A stretch of 16,386 nucleotides of DNA from Actinomycetes bacterium (GTDB lineage: Bacteria; Actinomycetota; Acidimicrobiia; Acidimicrobiales; Acidimicrobiaceae): positions 1-16,386 of the forward strand of contig JAKASN010000004.1 of NCBI GenBank assembly GCA_021819025.1. The letters run 5' to 3'. Both the position numbers and the translations under genes were made by a program. Each line of letters starts with the position of its first letter. The stretch's first letter is position 1. Of the stretch, positions 15,114 to 16,386 are shown piece after piece. Under the pieces are notes generated by a model that was given only the letters and a program-made list of their open reading frames with translations, searched no databases and was not told where the DNA came from.

Positions 15114-16262
15114 TCATGCGGTCACCGCGATGCGCGCATGGCGATCGATCGCTTCTCCAGTGGCGGCGGCAAAGAGGTGCGTGCGCTTTAGCGGCGCGCT
15201 AAGGCGGATGTAGTCGCCGCGTAGCAGCTTTGACTCAGAGTCGAGCCGCGCTACCAGGGTCGAGGGGGCGACAGATTGGCGCGCATCCCCCATGGAGCAG
15301 TGGGCGACAAGATGCGAGCCAAGCCGTTCGAGGAGTTCGATCTTGCAATCGATGGTGAGACCAAATGCCTCCCGACCCGTTGAGGCAAAGAGGTGTTCGG
15401 GGCGTACGCCGACGGTAATCGACGTTCCGATCTCATCGAGCACTCGGGCGATCTCTCCCGTGAGGTGAACTCCGCTGGCACGGTAGCTGCCTTCGTTAGT
15501 GCGCTGCCAGGGTAGGGTCCAGAGGTTCATTCCCGGCATGCCGACGAAGTTGGCCACAAATGCGTTGGCGGGCCGTTCATAGATCTCCGTCGGTGATCCC
15601 ATTTGGCAGACGCTCCCGTTGTTCATAACGACGATGCGGTCGGCCAAGGTCAGGGCCTCACCTTGGTCGTGGGTGACATAGATGGTGGTAACGGGGTGGC
15701 GCTGGTGGAGCTGAGCTAGCTCCATGCGCATGCGTTCCCTAAGATTTGCGTCAAGATTGGAGAGCGGCTCATCCATGAGGAAGACGTCCGGATTTCGCAC
15801 CAGGGCTCTACCGAGGGCGACCCTCTGTCGCTGACCGCCGGAGAGTTGGCGCGGACGCTGGGTTAGCAGGGGGCTGATTTCGAGGAGTTCCGCGGTGTCT
15901 TGAACGCGCTTGGAAACCCAGCCGCGGCGTTCGCGTCTCGGATGATGGGATGACCGCGAGCGGAGTCCAAAGGCAAGGTTGTCGAAGACGGTCATGTGGG
16001 GGTATAGGGCATAATTCTGGAAGACCATGCCAACATTTCTGCGATCCGGCGGCTCGGCATTCATGAGATGTCCGTCGAAATAGAGTTCCCCTGAGGAGAT
16101 GCTTTCAAGCCCGGCGATCATCCGCAAGGTGGAGGTCTTGCCACATCCCGACGGTCCGAGGAGAACTACGAACTCGCCTTCCTCCACGCTAAAGTCCACT
16201 TCCCGGACTACAGTCTCGGTGCCGAAACTCTTGGTCAGCCCCACTAATTGCAACCTTGACAT
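15114..16262 (-). CDS. Carbohydrate ABC transporter ATP-binding protein (MalK/UgpC/MsmK type)
   Basis: The 382-aa ATPase energises the importer from the cytoplasmic face. Walker A is GPSGCGKT (36-43), the Q loop VFQNYALYPHM (Q82), the signature LSGGQRQR (140-147), Walker B VFLMDEP (160-166), the D loop SNLD, and the H loop YVTHD (H198). After residue about 240 comes the regulatory TOBE/OB region (VGVRPEHLF, later RGDYIRLSAPL), which marks the CUT1 sugar-importer subgroup. An Arg/His-rich insert (about 102-118, SRSSHHPRRERRGWVSK) lies in the helical domain. It is the first gene of the four-gene operon, with its promoter presumably at 16263-16386. Such ATPases can serve several importers, but full clustering suggests it is dedicated here. 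Confidence 0.95.
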   Translation of the reverse strand: MSRLQLVGLTKSFGTETVVREVDFSVEEGEFVVLLGPSGCGKTSTLRMIAGLESISSGELYFDGHLMNAEPPDRRNVGMVFQNYALYPHMTVFDNLAFGLRSRSSHHPRRERRGWVSKRVQDTAELLEISPLLTQRPRQLSGGQRQRVALGRALVRNPDVFLMDEPLSNLDANLRERMRMELAQLHQRHPVTTIYVTHDQGEALTLADRIVVMNNGSVCQMGSPTEIYERPANAFVANFVGMPGMNLWTLPWQRTNEGSYRASGVHLTGEIARVLDEIGTSITVGVRPEHLFASTGREAFGLTIDCKIELLERLGSHLVAHCSMGDARQSVAPSTLVARLDSESKLLRGDYIRLSAPLKRTHLFAAATGEAIDRHARIAVTA

Positions 16263-16386
16263 CTGTGCTACCCCTTCGGTTTTGCGGACCTCTTACGTTG
16301 CTTTGCTCGATGTCGCGTTTAGCGATATCAACTGCAACGCGGAAACTCGCGCCGTCTCTGTGGATTTATCCGACAACTCGACGGTA

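Noticed and set aside
16314..16341. Inverted repeat CGCGTT/AACGCG upstream of the ABC ATPase as an operator
   Set aside because: Only six bases per arm with a 16-base spacer, which is weak in GC-rich DNA, and no regulator gene of a matching type is in the window.

Overview
The window holds most of a mycofactocin (MFT) biosynthesis locus from a fairly GC-rich bacterium. MFT genes plus a CUT1-type sugar ABC importer and an OmpR-type two-component system point to an actinomycete-like organism. I cannot name the lineage from the sequence alone; an Acidimicrobiia-like actinobacterium is a guess. No rRNA, tRNA, CRISPR array or insertion sequence was seen.

Plus strand, 1-5741: a tightly packed operon with 4-bp overlaps. 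It starts with the 3' part of mftA, which encodes the precursor peptide ending IDGMCGVY (1-105). Then come mftB (153-422), the radical SAM gene mftC (419-1498), about 2 kb with no intact gene (1499-3497), mftE (3498-4283) and a mycofactocin-type short-chain dehydrogenase (4280-5074). A third stretch (5075-5741) also has no intact gene. Reading the gaps in several frames gives scattered matches, in the right order, to MftD (about 1495-2516), to an electron-transfer-flavoprotein beta subunit (about 2701-3501) and more weakly to MftF (about 5076-5741). The pathway thus keeps precursor, chaperone, MftC, peptidase and a client dehydrogenase. It seems to have lost here the enzyme that makes the redox-active ketoamide (MftD) and the glycosyltransferase (MftF).

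Minus strand, 16262-5786: everything else, converging on the MFT operon. In transcription order: a carbohydrate ABC importer (ATPase, two permeases, lipoprotein binding protein; 16262-11608); a response regulator and sensor kinase (11447-9339); a 65-codon ORF coupled to the kinase (9342-9145); a single-chain ETF with beta and alpha subunits fused (9137-7269); and an MFS transporter (7057-5786). The kinase, small ORF and ETF are spaced so tightly that they look co-transcribed, which suggests the two-component system senses a state relevant to ETF electron flow.

How it could work together: MFT-dependent dehydrogenases hold NAD(H) tightly and pass electrons to MFT. An ETF next to the locus is a plausible route from there to the respiratory chain. 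With mftD and mftF broken, the locus could make at most the MftC/MftE product (AHDP) unless functional copies lie elsewhere. The main question is whether the system is dying, is completed in trans, or has been reduced to a shorter pathway.
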